Assembly (NCBI RefSeq): GCF_001507435.1 | Contig: NZ_LMWH01000093.1 | Coordinates: forward strand, 1-64,000 | Reading direction: 5' to 3' | DNA: 64,000 nt | Source of the DNA: Streptomyces sp. NRRL F-5122 | Lineage (GTDB): Bacteria; Actinomycetota; Actinomycetes; Streptomycetales; Streptomycetaceae | Shown: positions 48,003 to 57,276 of the stretch, in pieces | How the letters are laid out: the number at the start of each line of letters is the position of its first letter | How positions within the stretch are numbered: the stretch's first letter is position 1 | Program-made: the position numbers and the translations under genes | Notes under the pieces: generated by a model | Database searches by the model: none | What the model was told of the DNA's origin: nothing | The model's input: the letters and a program-made list of their open reading frames with translations, nothing else

Positions 48003-49771
48003 CCCTCGCCGACGCGGTCTCCCACCTCTCCCCCGAACGCTGGGAGAAGGCCAACCGCCTGCTGGTACGCAAGGCCCTCGCCGAGTTCGCGCACGAGCGC
48101 CTGCTCGTCCCCGAGCCGGAGCCCAGCGGCCGTTACCTCGTCCGCAGCGACGACGGGCGCACCCGCTACCGGTTCGCGGCGACCGTCGGCACCCTCGACC
48201 ACTGGCAGGTCGACCCCGGTTCGATCACCCGCCATCGGGAGGACGCCGAACTCCCGCTCGCGGCACTGGACTTCTTCATCGAGCTGCGCCACGCCCTCGG
48301 GCTGAGCGACGAGGTGCTCCCGGTCTATCTGGAGGAGATCTCCTCCACCCTCTCCGGCACCTGCTACAAGCTCACCAAACCGCAGCTCAGCGCCGCCGAG
48401 CTGGCCGCGAGCGGCTTCCAGGACATCGAGACCGGGATGACCGAGGGCCACCCCTGTTTCGTCGCCAACAACGGGCGGCTCGGCTTCGGCATCCACGAGT
48501 ACCTGTCCTACGCGCCCGAGACCGCGAGCCCCGTCCGGCTGGTGTGGCTGGCCGCACACCGCTCACGGGCGGCGTTCACGGCGGGCGTGGGCGTCGAGTA
48601 CGAGTCCTTTCTGCGCCAGGAGTTGGGGGCCGCGACGGTCGAGCGCTTCCATGGGCAGCTCACCCGCCAGGGCCTCGACCCGGCCGAGTACCTCCTCATA
48701 CCGGTCCACCCGTGGCAGTGGTGGAACAAGCTCACCGTCACCTTCGCCGCCGAGGTCGCCCGGCGCCACCTCGTCTGCCTCGGCGAGGGCGACGACGAGT
48801 ACCTGGCCCAGCAGTCCATACGGACCTTCTTCAACTCGAGCAATCCGGAGAAGCACTATGTGAAGACGGCCCTGTCCGTCCTGAACATGGGCTTCATGCG
48901 CGGTCTCTCGGCCGCCTACATGGAGGCGACCCCGGCGATCAACGACTGGCTGGAGCGGCTCATCGAGAGCGATCCGGTGCTGAGGTCGACCGGTCTCACG
49001 ATCATTCGCGAGCGGGCGGCCGTCGGCTACCGCCACCTGGAGTACGAGGCCGCCACCGACCGCTACTCCCCCTATCGCAAGATGCTCGCGGCCCTGTGGC
49101 GCGAGAGTCCCGTCGCCTCGCTCCGGCCGGGCGAGACCCTCGCGACCATGGCGTCCCTCGCCCATGCCGACCACCGGGGCGCGTCCTTCGCGGGTGCGCT
49201 GATCGAGCGCTCGGGGCTCGTGCCGACCGAGTGGCTGCGCCGCTATCTGCGGGCGTACCTCACCCCGCTGCTGCACAGCTTCTACGCCTACGATCTGGTC
49301 TTCATGCCGCACGGCGAGAACGTCATCCTGGTCCTGAGGGACGGCGTCGTGCAGCGCGCGATCTTCAAGGACATAGCCGAGGAGATCGCGGTCATGGACC
49401 CGGACGCGGTGCTGCCCCCGGAGGTGGCGCGGATCCGTGTCGAGGTCCCGGAGGACCAGAAGCTGCTGTCGATCTTCACGGACGTCTTCGACTGCTTCCT
49501 GCGCTTCGTCGCCGCCCATCTCGCCGCCGAGGGCGTACTGGAGGAGCGGGACTTCTGGCGGACGGTCGCCGAGACGGTCCACGAGTACCAGGACGCCAAC
49601 CCCCAGCTCGCCGACAGGTTCCGGCAGTACGACATGTTCGCCCCGGAGTTCGCGCTGTCCTGCCTCAACCGGCTCCAGCTGCGCGACAACCGGCAGATGG
49701 TGGACCTGGCCGATCCCTCGGCGGCACTCCAGCTGGTCGGGAACCTGAGGAACCCGATCGCGGGCCTGTAG
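47999..49771 (+). CDS. desD: NIS synthetase, desferrioxamine trimerisation and macrocyclisation
   Basis: A 590-residue IucA/IucC-family NRPS-independent siderophore synthetase that uses ATP to join and cyclise the hydroxamate units into desferrioxamine E or B. Motifs are TEGHPCFVANNGRLGFGIHEY (key G-HP----K/N-R-G pattern), LIPVHPWQWWNKL, KTALSVLNMGFMRGLSAA and PHGENVILVLRDG. The length equals the usual 590-600. ATG 47999 overlaps the desC stop. A strong bidirectional hairpin follows. Confidence 0.94.
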   Translation: MTLADAVSHLSPERWEKANRLLVRKALAEFAHERLLVPEPEPSGRYLVRSDDGRTRYRFAATVGTLDHWQVDPGSITRHREDAELPLAALDFFIELRHALGLSDEVLPVYLEEISSTLSGTCYKLTKPQLSAAELAASGFQDIETGMTEGHPCFVANNGRLGFGIHEYLSYAPETASPVRLVWLAAHRSRAAFTAGVGVEYESFLRQELGAATVERFHGQLTRQGLDPAEYLLIPVHPWQWWNKLTVTFAAEVARRHLVCLGEGDDEYLAQQSIRTFFNSSNPEKHYVKTALSVLNMGFMRGLSAAYMEATPAINDWLERLIESDPVLRSTGLTIIRERAAVGYRHLEYEAATDRYSPYRKMLAALWRESPVASLRPGETLATMASLAHADHRGASFAGALIERSGLVPTEWLRRYLRAYLTPLLHSFYAYDLVFMPHGENVILVLRDGVVQRAIFKDIAEEIAVMDPDAVLPPEVARIRVEVPEDQKLLSIFTDVFDCFLRFVAAHLAAEGVLEERDFWRTVAETVHEYQDANPQLADRFRQYDMFAPEFALSCLNRLQLRDNRQMVDLADPSAALQLVGNLRNPIAGL

Positions 49772-49790
49772 CGGGCCCACACGGACGGGC

Positions 49791-49823
49791 GGGCACCCCG
49801 GTGTACGGTCCACCGGGGTGCCC
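49791..49823. terminator. Bidirectional terminator between desD and hexA
   Basis: GGGCACCCCGGTG (49791-49803) pairs exactly with CACCGGGGTGCCC (49811-49823) around a 7-base loop. It lies 19 bases after the desD stop and 16 bases beyond the convergent hexA stop. Confidence 0.85.
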
Positions 49824-49839
49824 GTTCCGATGTCCTCGC

Positions 49840-51432
49840 CTATCGGGTGGGCCAGGGCACCTGCGGCGACCTGTAGTACCCGATCCCGAGTGCCTCCCAG
49901 CGGGGCGCCTGCGCCGCGAGCCGCACCCGGTAGTCGTTCCAGTCGTGGGTGGAGGCCGGCGACCAGCCCAGTTCGGCCACACCCGGCAGCCGCGGGAAGG
50001 CCATGTAGTCGATGTCGGCGCTCGTGACGAGCGTCTCGCTCCACAGCGGTGCCTCGACACCGGCGATCGCCGAGGCCGGCGCCCCCGGCAGGTAGCTGCC
50101 CGGGTCCCAGTCGTAGGAGCGCCGGACCTCCACCAGTCCCGCCCAGTCCTGGCCGAGCGGCGTGTCCTCGGTGTACTTCATGTCGAGGTAGAGACGGTCT
50201 GCCGGGGACAGGATCAACCGGGTGCCGTTCTGTGCCGCCTCGGCGACCTGCGCCTTCTCGTCGGCGCCGGTGTCGTCGAGCCCCCAGTACTGCGCGAGGG
50301 CGCCCTTGACCGGGTGTGCGCCGGTGATCTGGTGCCAGCCGATCACCGTCTTGCCGTACTCGGCGACGATCGGCTGTACGCGGTCCACGAACGACACGTA
50401 GTCGTCGTGGCTGGTGGAATGGGCCTCGTCGCCGCCGATGTGGATGTAGCGGCCCGGGGTGATCGCGGCCAGCTCGCGTACGACGTCGTCCACGAAGTCG
50501 TACGTCAGCTGCTTGGACACGCACAGCGAGCTGAAGCCGACCTCGGTTCCCGTGTAGAGCGGGGGCGCCACGCCGTCGCAGTTCAGCTCGGCGTACGAGG
50601 ACAGGGCGGCGTTGGTGTGGCCCGGCATGTCGATCTCCGGGACGACCTCCAGATAGCGCGAGGCCGCGTAACGGACGATCTCCTTGTACTGCGCCTTGGT
50701 GTAGTAGCCGCCCTTGCCGCCGCCCACCTCGGTCGAACCGCCGTGGGTCGTGAGGCGCGGCCAGGAGTCGACGGCGATCCGCCAGCCCTGGTCGTCGCTC
50801 AGATGCAGGTGCAGGGTGTTGATCTTGTAGAGGGCCAGCTCGTCGATGTAGCGCTTCACCTGCGAGACGGTGAAGAAGTGACGGGAGACGTCGAGCATGG
50901 CGCCGCGGTAGCCGTAGCGCGGGGAGTCCTTGATGGTGACACCCTGTACCGTCCATGGCCCGGGTTGCGCGGTCTTCTGCTCGACGGCCGCGGGCAGGAG
51001 CTGGCGCAGGGTCTGCGCGCCGTGGAAGAGCCCGGCGGGCTCGCGGGCGGTGATCGTGACCCCGTGTGCGCCGCTGTCGAGGCGGTAGCCCTCGTCGCCG
51101 AACGGACCACCGACAAGACGGAGTCGGATGCCGCCGGAACCGTGCGTCGTGACCTGCAGGGGGTAGCCCGTCGATGGCCGCAGGACGTCGGCCAGATAGT
51201 CGCCGACCTGGCGCGCCGCGCGTGAGTCGTCGACGTGGATCTGCGTGCCGCGGGTGATCCGGTACGGGGAACCGGCCGTCTCGACCGAGGCCGGTGCCGG
51301 GACCACCCGGACCGCAGGGGCCGCGGGGCGGTCGGCTGCGGCGGGTGTCGCACCGACTGCGACGGAGAGTCCGGCAGCCGCCATGAGCAGCAGCGTACCG
51401 AGGAGGCGGGGCGTTCTGTGGTGCAGTCTCAC
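49840..51432 (-). CDS. hexA: Secreted GH20 beta-N-acetylhexosaminidase
   Basis: A 530-residue glycoside hydrolase family 20 enzyme that removes GlcNAc from chitin oligomers. A signal peptide (LLGTLLLMAAAGLSVAVGATPAAA) precedes a GH20b domain (about 45-165) and the catalytic barrel with NTLHLHLSDDQGWRI, YLEVVPEIDMPGHTNAAL and YIHIGGDEAHS, whose Asp-Glu pair near residue 335 performs catalysis. GTG 51432 has GGGAG ahead; the longer frame upstream crosses the operator. A DasR-like site lies 49 bases before the start, consistent with GlcNAc control. Confidence 0.92.
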   Translation of the reverse strand: MRLHHRTPRLLGTLLLMAAAGLSVAVGATPAAADRPAAPAVRVVPAPASVETAGSPYRITRGTQIHVDDSRAARQVGDYLADVLRPSTGYPLQVTTHGSGGIRLRLVGGPFGDEGYRLDSGAHGVTITAREPAGLFHGAQTLRQLLPAAVEQKTAQPGPWTVQGVTIKDSPRYGYRGAMLDVSRHFFTVSQVKRYIDELALYKINTLHLHLSDDQGWRIAVDSWPRLTTHGGSTEVGGGKGGYYTKAQYKEIVRYAASRYLEVVPEIDMPGHTNAALSSYAELNCDGVAPPLYTGTEVGFSSLCVSKQLTYDFVDDVVRELAAITPGRYIHIGGDEAHSTSHDDYVSFVDRVQPIVAEYGKTVIGWHQITGAHPVKGALAQYWGLDDTGADEKAQVAEAAQNGTRLILSPADRLYLDMKYTEDTPLGQDWAGLVEVRRSYDWDPGSYLPGAPASAIAGVEAPLWSETLVTSADIDYMAFPRLPGVAELGWSPASTHDWNDYRVRLAAQAPRWEALGIGYYRSPQVPWPTR

Positions 51433-51480
51433 ATGCGCTCCCTTCCACGAGTGTTCACGGGCTCGTCCGGCCCGGACCCG

Positions 51481-51496
51481 ATGGGTATAGACCACT
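51481..51496. promoter_or_regulatory. DasR-responsive element (dre)-like site
   Basis: ATGGGTATAGACCACT matches 13 of 16 positions of the dre consensus AGTGGTCTAGACCACT; the right half TAGACCACT is intact. It lies between hexA and the divergent DUF4429 gene, near the hexA promoter. Confidence 0.65.
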
Positions 51497-51527
51497 CTCT
51501 CGCACACTCGATGGAACAATCACCCTC

Positions 51528-52418
51528 ATGGCGGAAATCATCCAGAAGGACGGCACGTGGGCCTTCGACGGTGACACGTTGCGGCTGACGCCGGGCCGGG
51601 ACAGGGGCGTCAGTCTGCTGCGCCGGACCCTGGGTGAACTCACCGTCCCGCTGGGCGCATTGGCGGGCATATCGTTCGAGCAGGGCCGGAAGTCGGGGCG
51701 GCTGAGGCTGCGCCTGCGCGACGGCGCCGACCCGCTGCTGCAGGCGACCGGGGGCAGGCTCGCGGAGTCCGACGACCCCTTCCGGCTCACCGTGGAGTCC
51801 GACCGCTACGGCGTCGCCGAGTACCTGGCGGACGAGGTGCGCACCGCGATCGTGCTGGACCAGGTGCCGTCCACTCCGGCCGAGAGCTATCTGCTGCCCG
51901 GTCCCTCCGTCCCGCTGTCCGTTTCCGCCGGCGACGGCACGGCGAGCTTCGACGGCGAGCGCGTCCGGCTGGAGTGGAACTGGAAGACGGAGGAGGCGAA
52001 GTCGGCCGGAGGTGCCCGCACGCTCGCCGTGACCGACATCACCGCCGTGACCTGGCAGCCGACGGCGGGCCTGGAGAACGGCTACCTGCGCTTCACCGTG
52101 CGCGGCTCCGAGACCAAGGCGCCGCCGAAGTACGACCCTCACGCGGTGGAGCTGTGGGGCTTCAAGAAGGACCCGCTGATGGCGCTCGTCGCGGCCGCCG
52201 TGCAGGCGCGGCTGCCGCACCCCGCCGCACCCGTGGACGACGTACGGCCGGCGGGCAAGCAGCTCACCCTGCCCGCCCAGGCTCCGCCGCCTGCCGTCGA
52301 GGACGCCCACGACGCCCTGCTGCGCCGTCTGCGGGAGCTCGGCGACCTGCACCGGGCAGGCGTCCTGACGGACGAGGAGTTCACGACGGCCAAGCAGGCG
52401 GTCCTCAAGCGGATGTGA
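51528..52418 (+). CDS. DUF4429 protein with C-terminal SHOCT domain
   Basis: A 296-residue cytoplasmic protein with two tandem DUF4429 domains, each of pleckstrin-like beta character: GTWAFDGDTLRLTPG near residue 8 and GTASFDGERVRLEWNWK near 138. It ends in a SHOCT helix (LLRRLRELGDLHRAGVLTDE and EFTTAKQAVLKRM). No enzymatic motif is present; such proteins may act as membrane- or ligand-associated adaptors. ATG 51528 begins MAEIIQKDGTW. It is divergent from hexA across 95 bases. Confidence 0.82.
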   Translation: MAEIIQKDGTWAFDGDTLRLTPGRDRGVSLLRRTLGELTVPLGALAGISFEQGRKSGRLRLRLRDGADPLLQATGGRLAESDDPFRLTVESDRYGVAEYLADEVRTAIVLDQVPSTPAESYLLPGPSVPLSVSAGDGTASFDGERVRLEWNWKTEEAKSAGGARTLAVTDITAVTWQPTAGLENGYLRFTVRGSETKAPPKYDPHAVELWGFKKDPLMALVAAAVQARLPHPAAPVDDVRPAGKQLTLPAQAPPPAVEDAHDALLRRLRELGDLHRAGVLTDEEFTTAKQAVLKRM

Positions 52419-52441
52419 GGACCGCCCGCCGTCGGCACGTT

Positions 52442-52456
52442 CCGCCCTGCGGGCGG
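52442..52456. terminator. Small hairpin between convergent genes
   Basis: CCGCCC (52442-52447) and GGGCGG (52451-52456) form a 6-bp stem with a 3-base loop, between the DUF4429 gene and the convergent metallophosphatase gene. It is tentative because the stem is short. Confidence 0.35.
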
Positions 52457-52466
52457 GGCGGCGTCC

Positions 52467-54047
52467 TTACTTGGCCCGGCGTGCCACGGTGAAGTGGTCG
52501 ACCTGCTCACCGGACTCGGCGATGCCGCGCACCTTCAGCGTGGCGTAGCGCCCCCGGGACGCGGGCGTGACGTCGACACGCAGGAACGAGTAGTCGAGGT
52601 AGCGCACGCGCGACCAGGTGACGTTCTCGTTGACCTTGCCGTCCTTGGCGTTGATGAAGGAGGCCACCGACTCGACCTCGTTCTCGTGGCCCTCGTACGA
52701 CAGGGGGGCACTGAAGGCGTAGAGGCTGCGGCCCGCCGCGCCCGCCGTGACGTACACGACGCCCTCGGACTCGGAGTACGCCGTACCGCCGATCGGGAGC
52801 TTCTTGGTGACCGCGCCCGCCTTGATGACGTCGGTGCGCTCGTACTGGTGGTTGTGGCCGTTGATGACCAGGTCCACGGTGTACTTCTCGAACAGCGGCA
52901 CCCACTCCTGTCGCACTCCGCCCTCCGAGGCGTGCGACGTGGAGGTGCAGTAGGCGCAGTGGTGGAAGAAGACGACGATGAAGTCGACGTCGTGGCTCGC
53001 CCGGTACTTCTTGAGCTGGGCCTCCAGCCACTTGGTCTGGGTGCCGCCGGAGATGCCCAGGTTGGCCGGGATCTCGAAGGAGACGTCGTTGGCGTCCAGC
53101 GAGATGACCGCCGTGTTGCCGTAGACGAAGGAGTAGACGCCCGGCAGGTTCTCCTTGTCCGGTCCGTTGTCCGGCAGGGTCCAGCGCGCTTCCTCGCCGC
53201 CGTATCCGTTGGGCGAGTACCAGGCCTCCATGTCGTGGTTGCCGTAGGCCGGCATCCAGGGGACCTGCTTGGCGACGGACTCCGTCTGGAGCAGGAACTG
53301 GTCCCACACGCGCGAGTCGAAGCCGGTGTCGTCCTTTCTGCCCTGGCCCGCCGGGTCGCCGTAGGCGATGTCGCCGGCGTGCAGGTGGAAGGCCGGGTTC
53401 TGGCCGAGGAGCAGGCTGTTGTTGGCCAGCGCGTGGTAGCTGACGCCCTCGTCGCCGAACGCCGTGAAGGTGAACGGCTCGGCATGCGAGGGGGCGGTGG
53501 TGAAGGTGCCGAGGGTGCCCAGTAGATGGCGCTCGGCCGGGTCGAAGCCCGCGTGGCCGACTCCGTAGTAGTAGGTCTGGCCGGGACGCAGGTGGGTGAG
53601 CTTGGCGTGCAGGTAGTACTGCGTGTGGTCGCCGCTGGCCCCGACACCCGCCGGGGTGTACAGGGTGCGGACCTCCGCCGAGATCTTGCGGGAGAGGTCC
53701 CAGGGGTGGGCACCGATCCGGATGAACGGGTTCTTGACGGCGACCGGGACCTGCCAGGAGACCGTGATCTCGGTGCGCGGGTCGTTGCCGAAGGCCAGGT
53801 GGCGCCCGAAGGGGGCGACGAGAGCACCGTCGACGGACTCGGTCGCCGGGGCCGTGCGCTGGGCCGGGACGGCCGCCTGGGCGGTGGCGCCCGGGACGAA
53901 CGCGCCACCCGCGACGGCACCGAGGGTGACGGCACCGCCTCTCATCATCGTGCGCCGTGAGAATCTCGCGCGCAGGTACTCGTGCTGCTCAGCCATGCTC
54001 ATGTCGGCCGCGAGCTTCTCGGGAACTCCCATACGAGGTATGTCCAT
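52467..54047 (-). CDS. Tat-exported purple-acid-phosphatase-like metallophosphatase
   Basis: A 526-residue secreted phosphoesterase. The N-terminus has a Tat signal (FSRRTMMRGGAVTLGAVAGG, near residues 29-48). A fibronectin-like N-terminal domain (EITVSWQVPV, LRPGQTYYYGVG) precedes the calcineurin-like catalytic domain with all metal motifs: FGDEGVS, AGDIAYGD, GNHDMEAW, FFHHCAY and GHNHQYERTD. ATG 54047 follows GGAGGAAG; ATG 54032 is possible. It probably releases phosphate from organic esters outside the cell. No PhoP-box repeat is evident upstream. Confidence 0.88.
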   Translation of the reverse strand: MDIPRMGVPEKLAADMSMAEQHEYLRARFSRRTMMRGGAVTLGAVAGGAFVPGATAQAAVPAQRTAPATESVDGALVAPFGRHLAFGNDPRTEITVSWQVPVAVKNPFIRIGAHPWDLSRKISAEVRTLYTPAGVGASGDHTQYYLHAKLTHLRPGQTYYYGVGHAGFDPAERHLLGTLGTFTTAPSHAEPFTFTAFGDEGVSYHALANNSLLLGQNPAFHLHAGDIAYGDPAGQGRKDDTGFDSRVWDQFLLQTESVAKQVPWMPAYGNHDMEAWYSPNGYGGEEARWTLPDNGPDKENLPGVYSFVYGNTAVISLDANDVSFEIPANLGISGGTQTKWLEAQLKKYRASHDVDFIVVFFHHCAYCTSTSHASEGGVRQEWVPLFEKYTVDLVINGHNHQYERTDVIKAGAVTKKLPIGGTAYSESEGVVYVTAGAAGRSLYAFSAPLSYEGHENEVESVASFINAKDGKVNENVTWSRVRYLDYSFLRVDVTPASRGRYATLKVRGIAESGEQVDHFTVARRAK

Positions 54048-54197
54048 GTGGCCCGAACTTCCTCCACATGAGCAACGTGACGCAAGACGCAGAATGGACA
54101 GCGGTCAAACAAGGACCCATAAGAGTTTCAACTGCACCCTGCCCGAAATCGGGCATGATTCTTGCGATTCCGGCGTCCGTACCCCAGGATCTACCGG

Positions 54198-54455
54198 GTG
54201 CACGACGAACTTGTTGATCACCTGATGCGATCCACGCCCCTCAACCGGGGCGAGGCGCTGCGTGTGGTCCAGGACGTGCTCGCCTTCTTCGACGAGACGA
54301 CCGAGGACTTCGTCCGTCGCCGCCATCGCGAGCTGCAGGCCCAGGGCCTGGTGAACGCGACGATCTTCGAACGGATCGAGGCGGATCTGAAGTACCGCGC
54401 GGTGGCACCTCCCGAGCTCACGCTCCGGCAGCTGCGCCGCATCGTCTACGGCTGA
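54198..54455 (+). CDS. Small conserved protein ahead of glmS
   Basis: An 85-residue, mostly alpha-helical, charged protein (MHDELVDHLMRSTPLNRGEA, then VVQDVLAFFDETTEDFVRRR). There is no signal peptide or cysteine. GTG 54198 follows CAGGATC; a TTG 12 codons earlier is the only alternative. It ends 53 bases before glmS in the same direction and is probably co-transcribed. I do not recognise a domain; its basic, helical character would allow RNA, DNA or protein binding. Confidence 0.72.
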   Translation: MHDELVDHLMRSTPLNRGEALRVVQDVLAFFDETTEDFVRRRHRELQAQGLVNATIFERIEADLKYRAVAPPELTLRQLRRIVYG

Positions 54456-54508
54456 GACGCCGAGGGGCACTTCACCACAACGAGGCAAAAGGGAGATCAG
54501 GGACATAT

Positions 54509-56326
54509 ATGTGCGGAATCGTCGGATACATCGGTAGGCGTGACGTGGCTCCGCTGCTGCTGGAAGGCCTGCAGCGACTCGAGTACCGCGGCTACGACTC
54601 GGCGGGCATCGTCGTGACCTCGCCGAAGACGGTCGGCCTGAAGATGGTCAAGGCCAAGGGCCGGGTCCGCGACCTCGAGGCCAAGGTCCCCGCGCGCTTC
54701 AAGGGCACCATCGGTATCGCCCACACCCGCTGGGCCACGCACGGCGCCCCCTCCGACGTGAACGCCCACCCGCACATGTCGGCCGACAACAAGGTCGCCG
54801 TCGTCCACAACGGCATCATCGACAACGCCGCCGAGCTGCGCAGGAAGCTGGAGGCGGACGGCGTCGAGTTCCTCTCCGAGACCGACACCGAGGTCCTCAC
54901 CCATCTCGTCGCCCGCTCGCAGGCCGAGACCCTGGAGGAGAAGGTCCGCCAGGCGCTGCGGGTCGTCGAGGGCACCTACGGGATCGCCGTGATGCACGCC
55001 GACTTCCCGGACCGCATCGTGGTGGCCCGCAACGGCTCCCCCGTCGTGCTCGGCATCGGCGAGAAGGAGATGTTCGTCGCCTCCGACGTCGCCGCGCTGG
55101 TCACCCACACCCGCCAGATAGTCACCCTCGACGACGGCGAGATGGCCACCCTCAAGGCCGACGACTTCCGCACGTACACCACCGAGGGCACCCGTACGAC
55201 GGCCGAGCCGACCACCGTGGAGTGGGAGGCCGAGTCCTACGACATGGGCGGCCACGACACCTATATGCACAAGGAGATCCACGAGCAGGCCGACGCCGTG
55301 GACCGGGTGCTGCGCGGCCGCATCGACGACCGGTTCTCCACCGTGCACCTCGGCGGCCTGAACCTGGACGCCCGGGAGGCGCGCGCCGTGCGCCGGGTGA
55401 AGATCCTCGGCTGCGGCACCTCGTACCACGCGGGCATGATCGGCGCCCAGATGATCGAGGAGCTGGCCCGTATCCCGGCGGACGCCGAGCCGGCCTCGGA
55501 GTTCCGCTACCGCAACGCGGTGGTGGACCCCGACACGCTGTACGTCGCGGTCTCCCAGTCGGGTGAGACCTATGACGTGCTGGCCGCCGTGCAGGAGCTG
55601 AAGCGCAAGGGCGCGCGGGTGCTGGGCATCGTCAACGTGGTCGGTTCGGCGATCGCGCGTGAGGCGGACGGCGGTATGTACGTCCACGCCGGGCCCGAGG
55701 TGTGCGTGGTGTCCACCAAGTGCTTCACCAACACCACCGTCGCCTTCGCTCTGCTCGCCCTGCACCTCGGCCGCACGCGCGATCTGTCCGTGCGCGACGG
55801 CAAGCGGATCATCGAGGGTCTGCGCAGGCTGCCCGAGCAGATCTCCGAGATCCTCAAGCAGGAGGAGGAGATCAAACAGCTCGCGGACCAGTTCGCCGAG
55901 GCCCGCTCGATGCTCTTCATCGGGCGCGTGCGCGGCTACCCGGTGGCCCGCGAGGCCTCGTTGAAGCTGAAGGAGGTCTCGTACATCCACGCCGAGGCCT
56001 ACCCGGCCTCCGAGCTCAAGCACGGCCCGCTGGCGCTGATCGAGCCGGCCCTTCCGACCGTCGCCATCGTGCCGGACGACGACCTGCTGGAGAAGAACCG
56101 CGCGGCCATGGAGGAGATCAAGGCCCGCAGCGGCCGGATCCTCGCGGTCGCCCACCGGGAGCAGGAGAAGGCCGACCACACGATCGTCGTCCCGAAGAAC
56201 GAGGACGAGCTGGACCCGATCCTGATGGGCATTCCGCTCCAACTCCTCGCCTACCACACGGCGTTGGCGCTCGGTCGGGACATCGACAAGCCGCGCAACC
56301 TGGCCAAGTCGGTGACGGTGGAGTAG
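54509..56326 (+). CDS. glmS: Glucosamine-fructose-6-phosphate aminotransferase
   Basis: A 605-residue enzyme making glucosamine-6-phosphate for peptidoglycan from fructose-6-phosphate and glutamine. The N-terminal glutaminase begins MCGIVGYIG, with the catalytic Cys exposed after Met removal, and has HTRWATHG and VVHNGIIDNAAELR. Two SIS domains follow (GCGTSYHAGMIGAQ, AVSQSGETYDV, ARGYPVA-type and KEVSYIHAEAYPASELKHGP), ending LAKSVTVE. The length is normal. ATG 54509 follows GGGAGA. A strong terminator follows it. Confidence 0.95.
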   Translation: MCGIVGYIGRRDVAPLLLEGLQRLEYRGYDSAGIVVTSPKTVGLKMVKAKGRVRDLEAKVPARFKGTIGIAHTRWATHGAPSDVNAHPHMSADNKVAVVHNGIIDNAAELRRKLEADGVEFLSETDTEVLTHLVARSQAETLEEKVRQALRVVEGTYGIAVMHADFPDRIVVARNGSPVVLGIGEKEMFVASDVAALVTHTRQIVTLDDGEMATLKADDFRTYTTEGTRTTAEPTTVEWEAESYDMGGHDTYMHKEIHEQADAVDRVLRGRIDDRFSTVHLGGLNLDAREARAVRRVKILGCGTSYHAGMIGAQMIEELARIPADAEPASEFRYRNAVVDPDTLYVAVSQSGETYDVLAAVQELKRKGARVLGIVNVVGSAIAREADGGMYVHAGPEVCVVSTKCFTNTTVAFALLALHLGRTRDLSVRDGKRIIEGLRRLPEQISEILKQEEEIKQLADQFAEARSMLFIGRVRGYPVAREASLKLKEVSYIHAEAYPASELKHGPLALIEPALPTVAIVPDDDLLEKNRAAMEEIKARSGRILAVAHREQEKADHTIVVPKNEDELDPILMGIPLQLLAYHTALALGRDIDKPRNLAKSVTVE

Positions 56327-56356
56327 CGGCTCCCGGCTCACCGGCCCGCATGTGAA

Positions 56357-56389
56357 CGACCCCCTGTGTGCCACCAGCACAGGGGGTCG
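56357..56389 (+). terminator. Terminator of glmS
   Basis: CGACCCCCTGTG (56357-56368) pairs exactly with CACAGGGGGTCG (56378-56389) around a 9-base loop, followed by CTCATTT. It lies 30 bases after the glmS stop. Confidence 0.88.
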
Positions 56390-56473
56390 CTCATTTCGGG
56401 GCCGGGACCGCCCTCCCCCGTATCGCCAGCCTCCGCCGACGGGGGGACCCTTCTTTCCCGGCCCGGCGCTGCG

Positions 56474-57037
56474 TCAGCCGGCGGCCGTCACCCCCCGGCC
56501 CGCAGCACGTCGCGGTAGGGCCGTCGGCCACTTGGCCAGTACCGCCGTCGCCGCGTACCAGGCGACCGCACCCGCGGCCACCGCGAACCAGCCGCCGACC
56601 TTGCCCAGGGAGTCGCTGTACGCGAAGCCCGCCACGGCGAGCAGGAGCATCGAGGCGCAGAGCAGCCCGTAGGTGGCCTGGTCGAGGACGCCGCCGGCCC
56701 CGAGCGCAAGGCTCAGCGCGACCAGGGCGAACAGCAGGAGGAACAGTCCGGCCGCGTTGTCCGACACCTGACTGCCGGCCCCGACGGCCCAGGTGAACCA
56801 CAGGGCGCCGAGCGCCGCGAAGGCCGTACCCGTGGCGGTGTCGCGGTCGCGGAAAGCGAGCAGGCCGACGAGGAACAGGGCCACGCCGCCGACATAGTGG
56901 GCCAGTGACACGGCGTCGGCCGTCGTCACACCGTCGATCACCTTGGTGGTTCCGAGACCGAAGGCCAGCAGTGTGACGCCCAGCGCCAGTCGGCCGACGA
57001 TCGAGGTGGTGCTTCCCGCAGAGACGTCGTTGTCCAC
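56474..57037 (-). CDS. GPR1/FUN34/YaaH-type membrane protein
   Basis: A 187-residue protein with six predicted helices (for example LALGVTLLAFGLG, YVGGVALFLVGLLAF, GLFLLLFALVALSLALG). Its size and pattern fit actinobacterial members of the acetate-transporter (GPR1/FUN34/YaaH) superfamily, though the usual NPxP motif before helix 1 is not present, so transport is unproven. GTG 57037 follows GGGAG; the frame extends 40 codons upstream without a site. It stands alone, convergent with glmS. Confidence 0.75.
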   Translation of the reverse strand: MDNDVSAGSTTSIVGRLALGVTLLAFGLGTTKVIDGVTTADAVSLAHYVGGVALFLVGLLAFRDRDTATGTAFAALGALWFTWAVGAGSQVSDNAAGLFLLLFALVALSLALGAGGVLDQATYGLLCASMLLLAVAGFAYSDSLGKVGGWFAVAAGAVAWYAATAVLAKWPTALPRRAAGRGVTAAG

Positions 57038-57276
57038 GGCGGGCTCCCTTCTGTCCTGCTTGTACGGGTTGTGCGGTGACCGATATATGCCCTTCACAAA
57101 GGCACAAACACCTCTACGCGCCAGTAGATTTACGCGGTCATGCAAAGGGGACGGCACTACCCGCGGGTCATCTCACCTGGGCCAACGCCGAGTTGCGGAA
57201 TGACAACGCCCGGGCTGCCGCAGCGCCCGCCGAGGGCGGCCCAAAGCTCCGCCGGGAACGGCCTGCTGAAGAAGCG

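Noticed and set aside
54455..54509. glmS ribozyme or riboswitch before glmS
   Set aside because: The gap is only 53 bases with a normal GGGAGA ribosome site; there is no room for the ribozyme fold.
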